Of a stretch of 64,000 bases of DNA, positions 38,566 to 47,405 are shown one piece after another. Each line of letters opens with the position of its first letter. Positions within the stretch are counted from its first letter, which is position 1. A model generated the notes under the pieces. That model saw only the letters and a list, made by a program, of their open reading frames with translations, searched no databases and had not been told where the DNA came from. The stretch is from JAEMQF01 sp963791595 (GTDB lineage: Bacteria; Pseudomonadota; Gammaproteobacteria; Burkholderiales; Burkholderiaceae_C). Where the stretch lies: NCBI GenBank assembly GCA_963791595.1, contig CAWBTF010000009.1:135257-199256 (forward strand), read 5' to 3'. The translations under genes were made by a program, and so were the position numbers.

Positions 38566-38594
38566 GAAAATTTTCAGTACAGCCGAAAATTATA
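38566..38594 (-). promoter_or_regulatory. Candidate atp operon promoter (-10 box) with A/T palindrome
   Basis: On the minus strand a perfect TATAAT lies at plus 38594-38589, about 36 bases before the atpI ATG; transcription would start near 38582. A good -35 hexamer at the standard spacing is not evident. Between the presumed start site and the gene is the palindrome GAAAATTTTC (38566-38575), an A/T-rich island in very GC-rich DNA. Function of the palindrome is unknown. Confidence 0.5.
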
Positions 38595-38623
38595 CGTGCA
38601 AACCCGCGGCCCCTGGGCCGCGA

Positions 38624-39484
38624 TCAGACCATCGCGATGTCGATCTGCATCCACGCCTGCAGCGTCTGGCCGGGATCGACAGCCTGCAAGCCGTGCGCCG
38701 CCGGGTCGGCCATATGGATCGCGTTGCTGACATGGCTGACCGGCTCGACGCAGAAGTAGTCCTTGTCGCGCGGGGTGTAGATCACCAGGCGCTGTTCGGA
38801 CGAGGTCAACTGCAGCGTCATCTTTTCGTCGCGAAGGCGCGCCGGGCCACGCCAGCCGTCGAAGCAGTTGTCGAAGTCCAGATGCGCGATGTCGCTGTCG
38901 ATGCCGGGCTGCGCGTGTTTGCGCACCGGGAGCTGGGTGGCGTCGCTGTCCCATCGATCCGACAGTTCGGCGTGCAGCCGGCTCCGCCCGCGCTTCGGAA
39001 AGTAGGGGTGCCAACCCAGCCCGACAGGTTGGGCGACTTCGGCCGTGTTCGTGAACTGCATCTGCACGCGCAGGGCGCTGGGCGACAGGTTGAAGTGCTG
39101 GCTCACCTCGAACGCAAAGGGCCAATGTGCGTCGGCTTCGTGCCGGTAGCGCAGCGCCACGTCGACTGCGCTCGACGTCGTCAGCTCCCAGGCGCGCAAC
39201 CAGCCGACGCCGTGCACCGAATGCGGGTTCGAATCGAAGTTCGGCGCGGTCGTGTAGTCGCGCCCCTTCCAGCGAAAGCGCCGGTACGCGAGGCGGTTCG
39301 AATAGGGCACGAGCGGGTAGCAGGCCGAGGCTCTGGAAGAAGCCAGAAGCGCCGGGTCGCTGGAGCGCAGCACGGCGGTGTCGCGATGCCAGAGACCGGC
39401 GATGCAGCCACCCAGGTCGGGCCGAAGTGCCAGGCGTAGCGCGCCGGCATGCAGTTCGAACGTGGCTTCACTGTGTTGCGTCAT
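38624..39484 (-). CDS. Aldose 1-epimerase family protein
   Basis: 286 residues from ATG 39484. Galactose-mutarotase fold landmarks: YPLVPYSNRLAYRRFRWKGR with the sugar-binding Asn-Arg, SVHGVGWLRAWEL with the catalytic His, GLGWHPYFPKRGRSR with the second His, and FCVEPVSHVSNAIHMAD with the catalytic Glu. It interconverts alpha and beta anomers of aldoses; the natural sugar is not evident. It lies upstream of atpI in the same orientation, but a separate promoter for atp probably lies in the 70-base gap. Confidence 0.85.
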   Translation of the reverse strand: MTQHSEATFELHAGALRLALRPDLGGCIAGLWHRDTAVLRSSDPALLASSRASACYPLVPYSNRLAYRRFRWKGRDYTTAPNFDSNPHSVHGVGWLRAWELTTSSAVDVALRYRHEADAHWPFAFEVSQHFNLSPSALRVQMQFTNTAEVAQPVGLGWHPYFPKRGRSRLHAELSDRWDSDATQLPVRKHAQPGIDSDIAHLDFDNCFDGWRGPARLRDEKMTLQLTSSEQRLVIYTPRDKDYFCVEPVSHVSNAIHMADPAAHGLQAVDPGQTLQAWMQIDIAMV

Positions 39485-39504
39485 GGGGTTCCGGGAGGGT
39501 CCGA

Positions 39505-39996
39505 TCAGGACAAGTGTGCCTTCAGGTAGTGCGCACCGGGGATCGGATTGAAATAGTAGGGGGCCGTCTCTTCGAAACCGAGCGTCGCGTACAGGCTTCG
39601 CGCGGATTCCATGTCGTCCAGCGTGTCGAGCAGCATCGCCGAGTATCCACTGCCGCGCGCGTCGTCCATCAGGCGCTGCGCGAGGATGCGGCCCAGCCCG
39701 AAGCGCCGAAACGAGGGGCGCACGAACAGGCGCTTCATTTCACAGGCGTTCGCATGGTCCACATCCGTCAGCGCGCGAAAGGCGCCGCACCCGGCCGGCT
39801 CGTCATCGACAAACGCAAGCAGCAATTGCCCGCTCGGCGCCGCGTACTCACCGGGCAAGCCTGCCAGTTCAGCGTCGAAATTCTGAAAGCACAGGTCCAC
39901 CGACAGGCTGCGTGCGTACTCGCGAAACAGTTCGCGTGTCACTTCAAGCAAGCGCGTCGAGTCCGGCGTGACCAGCTTGATTTCAGGGTGCGGCAT
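39505..39996 (-). CDS. GNAT-family N-acetyltransferase
   Basis: 163 residues. CoA-binding motif RLFVRPSFRRFGLGRILAQR is typical of GNAT beta4-alpha3, preceded by AGCGAFRAL and followed by the late strand-helix SARSLYATLGFEETAPYYF. The pattern resembles the group of small-molecule acetyltransferases annotated only as GNAT in Burkholderiales. It lies 20 bases before the aldose epimerase gene, so the two are probably co-transcribed. Confidence 0.82.
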   Translation of the reverse strand: MPHPEIKLVTPDSTRLLEVTRELFREYARSLSVDLCFQNFDAELAGLPGEYAAPSGQLLLAFVDDEPAGCGAFRALTDVDHANACEMKRLFVRPSFRRFGLGRILAQRLMDDARGSGYSAMLLDTLDDMESARSLYATLGFEETAPYYFNPIPGAHYLKAHLS

Positions 39997-40036
39997 CCTG
40001 GGGGCGAGCGCGTGCGGCGCGGACGGTGGCGCCAGT

Positions 40037-40717
40037 TTAGCCGCCCAAGTTCACCACCCACCCGACGATGGCCGCACACAGCGCGGCCAGCATCAGCGCG
40101 AGCGCGCGGCGGCTCGTGCCGTCGGCCGAGGAAGGCACATCGCCTGCCAGCAACTTGTCGCCGCTGAGCATCGGGCCCACCAGGTCGCGGCCACGGCGCA
40201 AGCGATAGAAAGCGATCGCACCCAGGTGCAGAAGCACCAGACCGATGATGAGGTATTGACCGAAATTCTTGTGCCACCCGGTGGCCAGACTGCTCGTCGC
40301 CGATGAAACGAAACGCACCAGCGGCCCCGAGCTGGCGATCTCGTCGTCGGCGAACAGACCGGTGCCGACCTGCAGCAACAAGACCCCGAGCAATCCGAAG
40401 ACAGAACCGGCCCCGAGCGGGCTGTGGCCGACGTCGAGATGCTCGTCGGAGCGATGCTGGTTGCGCAGGTAGCGCAACAGCGTCGCCGGCGCGTAGATGA
40501 AACTCGCAAAGCGCGACCAGCGCCCACCGAACACGCCCCACAGGAGCCGAAACGCGAGCAGCGTCAGGATCAGATAGCCGATGCGAAAGTGCCAGGCCAT
40601 CGCGTTGCCGCCGATCTTGGCCGTGACCACCGAGCCGATCACGCTGGCTGCGAGCACCCAATGAAAGACGCGCGTCGGAAGGTCCCAGACCCTGACCTTG
40701 CGCATGGTCTGTGTCAT
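40037..40717 (-). CDS. Cytochrome b561 / diheme b-type cytochrome
   Basis: 226 residues from ATG 40717 (MTQTMRKVRVWDLPTRVFHW). Four or five membrane helices with haem-ligand His in PTRVFHWVLAASVIG, AWHFRIGYLILTLL and KNFGQYLIIGLVLLHLGAIA; the WDLPTRVFHW signature identifies the Ni/Fe-hydrogenase-type b cytochrome subgroup often paired with c-type cytochromes. It is divergent from a cytochrome c' gene across 198 bases, which suggests a shared electron-transfer role. Confidence 0.85.
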   Translation of the reverse strand: MTQTMRKVRVWDLPTRVFHWVLAASVIGSVVTAKIGGNAMAWHFRIGYLILTLLAFRLLWGVFGGRWSRFASFIYAPATLLRYLRNQHRSDEHLDVGHSPLGAGSVFGLLGVLLLQVGTGLFADDEIASSGPLVRFVSSATSSLATGWHKNFGQYLIIGLVLLHLGAIAFYRLRRGRDLVGPMLSGDKLLAGDVPSSADGTSRRALALMLAALCAAIVGWVVNLGG

Positions 40718-40915
40718 GCCCAGTCCTGTGGCTTCACGGGCGCAAAGGTTAACCCAACATCGACGTTTCCAAATGTGAGCCGCTGGTTTTCCCGCGGCCA
40801 CGGAATAGCCGTCATCTTCATTCCGTACACTTCAGCGCGCTGGAACGGGTTGCTGCGTCACGCAGCCAGCTCGTTCGGCCCGATCCGAACCGACTTACCC
40901 CCAGGAGAGACTTCA

Positions 40916-41380
40916 ATGAGAAAAGTATTGCGCACGACGATGACCGTGGCCGCCGCCGTGCTGGCTGTGGTGACTTCCCTACCCGCAGCCGCCCAGTTCG
41001 CCAAGCCCGAAGACGCGATCAAGTACCGCAAGGCAGTGTTCACGGTGATGGCCAACCACTTCGGCCGTGTCGGCGCGATGGCCAACGGCAAGGTTCCGTT
41101 CGATGCAGCCGCCGCCTTGGCCAGCGCCGAAATCGCGACATCGATGTCCAAACTGCCGTTCGTCGCCTTCATCCCCGGCACCGACACCGGCGATACGCGC
41201 GCGAAGCCCGGAATCTGGACCGATGGCGACAAGGTCAAGCGCCTGGCCGAGAAGATGCAGGAAGAAATGGTCAAGTTCAACGCTGCCGCGAAGACCGGCA
41301 ACATCGACTCGATCAAGGCAGCGGTGGGCGAAACCGGCAAGGCCTGCAAGGCTTGCCACGACGACTATCGCAAGGAGTAA
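40916..41380 (+). CDS. Cytochrome c' (class II c-type cytochrome)
   Basis: 154 residues from ATG 40916. A Sec signal peptide (cut after LPAAAQ) leads to a four-helix bundle whose haem site CKACHDDYRKE lies at the C-terminus, the hallmark of class II cytochromes c; ADAIKYR-like (PEDAIKYRKAVFTVMANHF) is the first helix. Cytochrome c' proteins bind NO or act as periplasmic electron carriers. Complete; followed by a terminator. Confidence 0.92.
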   Translation: MRKVLRTTMTVAAAVLAVVTSLPAAAQFAKPEDAIKYRKAVFTVMANHFGRVGAMANGKVPFDAAAALASAEIATSMSKLPFVAFIPGTDTGDTRAKPGIWTDGDKVKRLAEKMQEEMVKFNAAAKTGNIDSIKAAVGETGKACKACHDDYRKE

Positions 41381-41436
41381 GGTCCGCGCGCTGCCGCTTC
41401 TTTCCCGCGGCGCGCCGAACGACGCCATCGGGCAAT

Positions 41437-41486
41437 TGCAACGCCTGCCGCCGCGCTGAACGCGGCCGCAGGCGTATTGCTTTTTC
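41437..41486 (+). terminator. Intrinsic terminator after cytochrome c'
   Basis: A 15-bp inverted repeat with one mismatch (ACGCCTGCCGCCGCG at 41441-41455 against CGCGGCCGCAGGCGT at 41461-41475) closes a short CTGAA loop and is followed by ATTGCTTTTT. It lies 57 bases after the cytochrome c' stop. Confidence 0.75.
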
Positions 41487-41621
41487 CGCGGCGCCCCACG
41501 AGCATCCGCTAACATCGCGCGCTGGTCGGCGTTCCGGCTGGACGCGTGGTCGCGCCTTTCATTGCGGCGCTGCCCGCGCGCCGCTCGACGGCGAATTCAT
41601 CGATACCCGGCCAAGCCCCGA

Positions 41622-44079
41622 ATGACAGCTTTCCATTCCGTTTCATTCAGTGTGCTGCTGACACTGTGCCTGTGCAGCCAATCGCATGCGCAGTCGCCCG
41701 ACGATCCCAGGGCGGGCGGCACTTTCAACGCGCCGGGATACACGCCCGCGCAAACCGCCCGGCCGCGCGACGCCGCCGGCACCCCGCCGCGACCGAGCGG
41801 CGCGGCCGCGACTACCCCGCAGCCGCAAGGGATCGGCCAGCCCGGCGTGGGTCGCCCGAGCACGCCGAGCCTCGCCAAACCCGCCCGAATTGCAGTTGCG
41901 GCGCGCCGAACCCATCCCACCGAAACCGAGCGAATTTCAGAAGTTCATTGAAGGGGCCACGGGCCGCCTGTTGCCGATCTTCGGTGCCAGCTTCTTCATC
42001 GACGCCGCCGAGGGACTGGCGGCGCCCGAAAACGTGCCCGTGTCGGCCGACTACATGCTCGGCCCAGGCGACGAGGTGATTCTGCGCGCCTGGGGTTCGA
42101 TCGACGTCGACTACCGCAGCACAGTCGATCGCAACGGCATGCTCAACCTGCCCAAGGTCGGCAGCTTCAGCGTTGCCGGCGTCAAGGCGGTCGACCTCGA
42201 AAAACTGCTGCGCGCGCAGATCGCGCGCCTGTACACCAACTTCAACCTCAGCGTCTCGCTCGGCCAGTTGCGTGGCGTGAAGGTTTACGTCGTCGGGCCC
42301 GCGCAGCGCCCCGGCGTCTACAACCTGCCGAGCCAGGCGACGTTGTTGTCGGCAATCGCTCTGACCGGCGGCCCGGCGCCTTACGGGTCGATGCGCAAAG
42401 TGGTGCTGCGCCGCGACGGCAAAGACGTGACCGAGCTCGACCTCTACGACTTCCTCGTGCTCGGCGACAAGTCGCGGGACACGCAGCTCGCCGCGAGCGA
42501 TGTGGTGCTGTTCCAGGCCGTGGGGCCGCGCGTCGCGCTGAGCGGCGCGCTCGAAGTTCCGGCGATTTACGAACTGAAGAACTCGAACGAAACGGTACGC
42601 GACGTGCTGCGCTTCGCGGGCGGGGCGCCGGTGCTCGCCGATCGAGGTCGAGCGCAGCTCGAGCGCGTCGATGGGGCGTTCAACCAGGCGGCACGCTTCG
42701 TCGAGGAATTCCGACTCGACGACGTGGGCCTGCTCAAGCCGCTGCGCGACGGCGACCTGCTCACGTTGCTGCCCATCTCGCCGCGCTTTGCGAATGCAGT
42801 GACGCTCAAGGGACATGTCGCGCAACCCTTGCGGTCCCCGCACCGTCCGGGCATGCGCATCCGCGACCTGATTCCGGACCGCGAGGCCCTGATTTCGCCC
42901 GACTTCTACCGGCGCAAGAACTTGCTCGTGCAGATGCTGGAGCCGGAAGATGATGAACGCCTCGCGCCCGGCAGCCGAATCGATGCAAGCGCGAACGGCG
43001 ACGAAACTTCGGGTCGCGCGCCGCGACGGGCGCGCAGGACGACTGAGCGCGATGAGGACATCGCCGCAGCGAATCGCGCGAAGAAAACACCGGCCGCGCT
43101 GTTCGACGAACTGAACTGGGATTACGCCGTGATCGAGCGTCTCGTCGAAAAGGACTTGAGCACGCAGGTGATTCCGTTCAACCTGGGCAAGGCGGTGCTG
43201 CAAGCCGACCCGGCCCACAACATCGAACTGCTGTCGGGAGACGTGGTGACCGTCTACAGCCAGAAAGACATTCGCGTGCCAGTCGCGCGCCAGACGCGCC
43301 TGGTCGCCGTCGAGGGCGAGGTGTCTTCACCCGGCGTGTACCAGCTGTTGCCGGGCGAAACCTTGAAGGGTTTGATCAACCGCGCCGGTGGTTTCACGCC
43401 GCAGGCCTATATCTACGGGTTGGATTTCAGCCGCGAAGAAACGCGCCAGCGCCAGCGCGAAAACCTCGCCGCCGCGCTGGCCCGGCTCGAAGCCCTGTCG
43501 GCGACCCAGAGCGCGCGCGAGGCGGCAAACCGGCGCGACGAGGTTTCAGGCGCCAACGCCGCAGCCGTGAGCAACGCCGCCACCCAGGCGCAGATGGCGC
43601 GCCTGGCGCGCCTGCAGCCCAACGGCCGCATCGCGCTCGAACTCACCCCCGACGTGAAGACCCTGGACGCGCTGCCCGATGTGCCGCTGGACCACGCCGA
43701 CCGCATCAGCGTTCCCACCCGGCCGGCGTTCGTGACGGTGGCGGGCGCGGTAGTGAACAGCAATGCCTTCCTGTGGAAGAGCGGCCGCACCGCGGGCGAC
43801 TACCTCAAGCTCGCCGGGGTGGATGAAGCCGCCGACCCGTCCAACATGTTCATCCTGCGCGCCGACGGCACCGTCAATCACGCCGGCGACAAACGCGGCT
43901 TCTGGCGCAACAATGCGCTCGAGGGCGAACCCATGCAGCCGGGCGACGCGCTGATCGTTCCCAACCAGTTGGACTTCGAGACCTGGGGCCGCGCCCTGGT
44001 GCGCAACCTGAAGGACTGGTCGCAGATCTTCGCGCAGTTCGGCTTGGGGATCGCCGCGATCAACTCGCTCAAGAACTGA
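41622..44079 (+). CDS. Outer-membrane polysaccharide export protein with several SLBB domains, one frame change
   Basis: ATG 41622 opens a signal peptide (VSFSVLLTLCLCSQSHAQ) and a Pro-rich linker. One extra base near 41880 shifts to the frame PPELQLRRAEPIPPKPSEF, which then runs uninterrupted to 44079. The N-terminal poly-export domain is ADYMLGPGDEVILRAWGS; SLBB repeats follow (VYVVGPAQRPGVYNLPSQAT, VAVEGEVSSPGVYQLLPGET, VTVAGAVVNSNAFLWKSG). About 820 residues in all. OPX proteins form the outer-membrane channel for capsule or exopolysaccharide. The chain-length regulator follows 9 bases later. Confidence 0.82.
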
Positions 44080-44088
44080 ACGCGCGGC

Positions 44089-45324
44089 ATGAAACTGGAC
44101 GACTTGTCGAACGCCGTGACCGAGCCACATCCGATCGAAGAAGACTTCGGTCCGTCGTTCGGTCTGGTCGATTTGTTGACCTGGGTCGGCGAAGGCAAGT
44201 TGACGATTGCCGCGGTCACGGCGCTCGCCGCGATCGGCTCGCTCGCGGTCGCGCTCTGGCTGCCGCCGATCTTCACCGCGCGCACGACGCTGCTGCCCCC
44301 CGCCTCGCAGCAAAGCGGCGGCGCGTCGGCGGCGCTGGCCGCGCTCGGGGCGTTGGGTGGTTTGGGCGCGGGCCTGGGCGCGAAGACGCCTGACGAGCTG
44401 TTTGTCGCGCTGCTCAAGAGCGACAGCGTGCTGCGCGCGCTGGACGAGCGCTTCGATCTGAAGGCGCGCTATGAGGTGAAGACCTACGAAGCGCTGCGCA
44501 AGGCGATGCCGGACAAAGTGCGCGTCGCCTCCGACCGCAAGAGCGGCGTGATCAGCGTCGAGGTCGACGACAAGGACGCGCAGTTCGCCGCCGAACTCGC
44601 CAACGCACACGCGAGCGAAATCACCAAGCTGCTCGGTCGTCTGGCGGTCTCGGAAGCCCAATTGCGCCGCGTCTTCTTCGAGCAGCAGCTCAAGGACATC
44701 AAGGACAACCTGGTCAAAGCCGAGCTCGGGCTGCGCGCGGTGCAGGAGAAATCGGGCGTGATCGTGCTCGACAAGCAGGCTGAAGCCTTGATCGGTGGCG
44801 CGGCCCAGTTGCGCGCGATGGTCGCCGAGCGCGAAGTTCAGCTCAAGGTGCTGCGCACCACGGCCACCGGCGAGAACCCGGATGTGCAGAAGCTCAACTC
44901 GGAACTCGCGGCGCTGCGCTCCGAGTTGGCACGAATGGAAACGTCGCGCGGTCGCGCGACCGGCAGCGCCGTCGACATTCCGGTGGGCAAGCTTCCGGAA
45001 GCGGCCATCGAGTACGTGCGCGCGCGGCGCGAACTCAAGCTGCAGGAGACGCTGCTCGAATCGATGGTGCGCCAGTTCGAAATCGCGAAACTCGATGAAG
45101 CCAAGGAAGGTCCGGTGCTGCAACAGGTCGACAAGGCGCTGCCGCCGGATCGCAAGTCGAAACCTTCACGCGCCTTGATCGTCATCGCCAGCACACTGCT
45201 GGCACTGTTCGCCAGCTTGGTCTTCGTGGTGTGGCGCCGCTACGCGGCGGCGGTTCGCGAGCAGGACCCGCAATCCGCGATGGCCTGGGACGCGATGCGC
45301 AGTGCGTGGCGCTGGCGGCGCTGA
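44089..45324 (+). CDS. Chain-length determinant (Wzz/PCP) protein
   Basis: 411 residues: an N-terminal membrane helix (LTIAAVTALAAIGSLAVALW) followed by PPIFTARTTLLPPA, a long periplasmic coiled-coil (about residues 150-330), and a C-terminal helix (ALIVIASTLLALFASLVFVV) ending in the cytoplasm. No tyrosine-kinase domain is fused. Co-polymerases of this kind set chain length and bridge to the export channel encoded just upstream. No glycosyltransferases are in the window, so the polymer is unknown. Confidence 0.85.
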   Translation: MKLDDLSNAVTEPHPIEEDFGPSFGLVDLLTWVGEGKLTIAAVTALAAIGSLAVALWLPPIFTARTTLLPPASQQSGGASAALAALGALGGLGAGLGAKTPDELFVALLKSDSVLRALDERFDLKARYEVKTYEALRKAMPDKVRVASDRKSGVISVEVDDKDAQFAAELANAHASEITKLLGRLAVSEAQLRRVFFEQQLKDIKDNLVKAELGLRAVQEKSGVIVLDKQAEALIGGAAQLRAMVAEREVQLKVLRTTATGENPDVQKLNSELAALRSELARMETSRGRATGSAVDIPVGKLPEAAIEYVRARRELKLQETLLESMVRQFEIAKLDEAKEGPVLQQVDKALPPDRKSKPSRALIVIASTLLALFASLVFVVWRRYAAAVREQDPQSAMAWDAMRSAWRWRR

Positions 45325-45416
45325 GCCAGGCGCGCGGCGTCCCGAGCAGCTCTTCCGCGACGTTTGCGCGCGAACTCCGAGCGCGCGATCTGCAATGATG
45401 CAGCGCGCCAGCAGCG

Positions 45417-46061
45417 TCAGCCGGCGCGCTGCAGACCGGGGCGCGGCGCCCCGGCAATGTCCCAGTCCTGGCCAAACCAGGCGTCGCCTGCCAGGCATTG
45501 CGCAAGCATCGGCAAGCTGTCCAGCCCCCAGAACAGGCGCCCCTCCAGCTCGATCGTCGGCACGCCGAACAGGCCCAGCCCGACCGCTTCTTGCCCGACG
45601 GCGCGCAGCTCGTCCTTGACCTGCTGACTTTGCGCGTCGCGCCGCGGCGCAAGCGTCTGGGCGAGCGCCTCGCAACGCATGGGATCGTTCGCATCCGCCC
45701 CGTCGCCGCACCAGACATGGCGAAAGATCGCCTCCACGACGCGACGGTTCGGCGTGCCGCCCGCCTCAGTGCAGGCGAGCGCCAGGCGCAGCAGCGCGAT
45801 CGGATTGAACGGGTGCAGCGCCGGCGTCTGCAACACGATGCCGTGCTCGCGCGCCAGCCACTGCACGTGGCGGAAGGTCCAGGCGCGCTTGGGTTCGATC
45901 TCGGCCGGGCCCTTGTGGCCCCAGTGCTGCAGCAGCCCGGCAAACAGCACCGGCCGGTACTCGACGCAATACGACAGCCCCGCCAAGGCCTGCGGAAGGC
46001 GCTCGAACGCCAGATAGGCGTAAGGAGACACCGGGTCGAACCAGAATCGCAGCAGCTTCAT
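45417..46061 (-). CDS. 2-hydroxychromene-2-carboxylate isomerase family (DsbA-like fold)
   Basis: 214 residues. The thioredoxin-like kappa-GST fold starts LLRFWFDPVSPYAYLAFERL, with the catalytic Ser12 (VSPY) where DsbA has Cys; GVPTIELEGRLFWGLDSLPM is the cis-Pro loop and strand. HCCA isomerase acts with glutathione in naphthalene-type catabolism, but many homologues have other roles. The stop overlaps nothing, whereas its ATG overlaps the stop of the DUF1289 gene by 4 bases. Confidence 0.85.
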   Translation of the reverse strand: MKLLRFWFDPVSPYAYLAFERLPQALAGLSYCVEYRPVLFAGLLQHWGHKGPAEIEPKRAWTFRHVQWLAREHGIVLQTPALHPFNPIALLRLALACTEAGGTPNRRVVEAIFRHVWCGDGADANDPMRCEALAQTLAPRRDAQSQQVKDELRAVGQEAVGLGLFGVPTIELEGRLFWGLDSLPMLAQCLAGDAWFGQDWDIAGAPRPGLQRAG

Positions 46062-46282
46062 TTCTCACCTTTCAACAGGCGCCGCAGTGGCGAGCCGCGC
46101 TGCGCCAGGCGCTCCCAGACCGCGCGCTTCGCGTCGTCGTCGAGCGAGCCCCACTGGGCGATTTCGTCGATCGTGCGGCGGCAACCCTCGCACCAGCCGG
46201 TGCGCGGCTCCATGCGGCACACGTCGACGCAAGGGCTTGGCACCGCTGGGCGCGCGGCCCAGCCTTCAGGCCTTGGTGACAT
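46058..46282 (-). CDS. DUF1289 cysteine-motif protein
   Basis: 74 residues from ATG 46282. The motif SPCVDVCRMEPRTGWCEGCR (C-x3-C-x8-C-x2-C) defines DUF1289, probably a metal or Fe-S binding site. Its start lies inside the last codons of the YbaK-like gene (17-base overlap) and its stop overlaps the isomerase start, so all three genes are translationally coupled. Confidence 0.85.
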   Translation of the reverse strand: MSPRPEGWAARPAVPSPCVDVCRMEPRTGWCEGCRRTIDEIAQWGSLDDDAKRAVWERLAQRGSPLRRLLKGEK

Positions 46283-46760
46283 CGGCCACCGGCGCGCCGA
46301 TCAGCGCCACCAACTGGTCCGGGCTGGCTTGGAATACCGCATTCGGGTGGCCCGCCGCGGCCCAGATGCAGTCGAAGCGAAACAGCTCGCGATCGACCAG
46401 CGCGAGCGGCGCGCTGAGGTGCGCGAACGGCGCCACCCCGCCGATTGAAAATCCGCTCGATTGCTTGACGAATTCGGCATCGGCACGGCCCAGGGCGCCG
46501 AATCGCGCCGCCACTTTGGCCTCATCGACGCGCCGGTCGCCCGAGGTCACGACGAGCACGGCCGCCGCGTCGCTCTTGCGGCGAAACACGACGCTCTTGG
46601 CAATCTGGCCGACCTGCACGCCCAGCGCGTCGGCCGCCTCCTGCGAGGTGCGTGCGGCGACGCGCAGCCACAGTGGCGCATGCGGATGCCCGGCGCGCGC
46701 CAGGTGGTCGGCAACGCGCTTCATGCCGGGCGGATCGTCGGGTCGCAGCCCATCACTCAT
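46266..46760 (-). CDS. YbaK/ProX-type aminoacyl-tRNA deacylase
   Basis: 164 residues from ATG 46760 (MSDGLRPDDPPGM); an upstream in-frame start at 46796 is possible. VGQIAKSVVFRRKSDAAAVL carries the conserved Lys of the editing pocket, and SGDRRVDEAKVAARFGALGR plus FSIGGVAPFAHLSAPLALVD the G-G-V-x-P loop. The family removes mischarged amino acids from tRNAPro or tRNACys in trans. First gene of the three-gene minus operon. Confidence 0.85.
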   Translation of the reverse strand: MSDGLRPDDPPGMKRVADHLARAGHPHAPLWLRVAARTSQEAADALGVQVGQIAKSVVFRRKSDAAAVLVVTSGDRRVDEAKVAARFGALGRADAEFVKQSSGFSIGGVAPFAHLSAPLALVDRELFRFDCIWAAAGHPNAVFQASPDQLVALIGAPVADVTKA

Positions 46761-46882
46761 GTCGCGACCCCTCGAGTGGGGGGTGGGTCGGCGCACCGAT
46801 CCGAGGTTTCCCCCACGCCCTGGGGATGGCGCAATGCCGGCCGAGAGGGCAACAATGCGACACGCTGTTAGGAGCCACCTTC

Positions 46883-47338
46883 TTGGACCCCACTTCCTGC
46901 TTGCGCCTCGCCACCCGGCTGCACTTCATGCTGCGGCGCCACCTCGACCAGGATTTCGAGATCGGCGTCCTGATGCAGGGCGGATTCGAAGCGCGCACCG
47001 CCTTGCGCCTGTGCAGAACCTCGGGGCTGCCGGAACTCGTGACGCTGGCGCATGAACTCGAACGCGTGCATCGGCACGACGCCAAGGCCAATGCGCGCCG
47101 CGCCGCGGCCGCGAAAGAGGCGCGGGCGGCCAGAAAATCGGCGGTGATTCGACCGAACAAGCCCGTCGTCGCCGCGGGCCGCATGGAGCAGGATCTCGAG
47201 TGGTCCAAAGACACTTCGGGCTTCGGCCTGAGCCTGCCCCCCGCGCACGACGCCGATCTCGACATGGCGCCCAAAGCCAAGGTCAGGACCGGCTGGCTGG
47301 CACGCCTGGGCTTGGCGCGGCGCAGCGCCGGAACCTGA
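46883..47338 (+). CDS. Hypothetical protein, TTG start
   Basis: 151 residues if TTG 46883 is used; a good SD (TAGGAG at 46869-46874) lies at proper spacing and no ATG upstream is in frame, while the first ATG (46927) would cut into a conserved-looking helix. FMLRRHLDQDFEIGVLMQGG and ARTALRLCRTSGLPELVTLA look like a short folded domain; an Ala/Arg-rich linker follows (AKANARRAAAAKEARAARKS). No family recognised. It stands alone between ybaK and mccA, both on the other strand. Confidence 0.5.
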   Translation: MDPTSCLRLATRLHFMLRRHLDQDFEIGVLMQGGFEARTALRLCRTSGLPELVTLAHELERVHRHDAKANARRAAAAKEARAARKSAVIRPNKPVVAAGRMEQDLEWSKDTSGFGLSLPPAHDADLDMAPKAKVRTGWLARLGLARRSAGT

Positions 47339-47405
47339 CCCGCACGCACACCGCGTTCCGGCGCGCAGGTGGCGCGCCGGCCCGGCGACGGTTGCTCAGG
47401 GCCAC

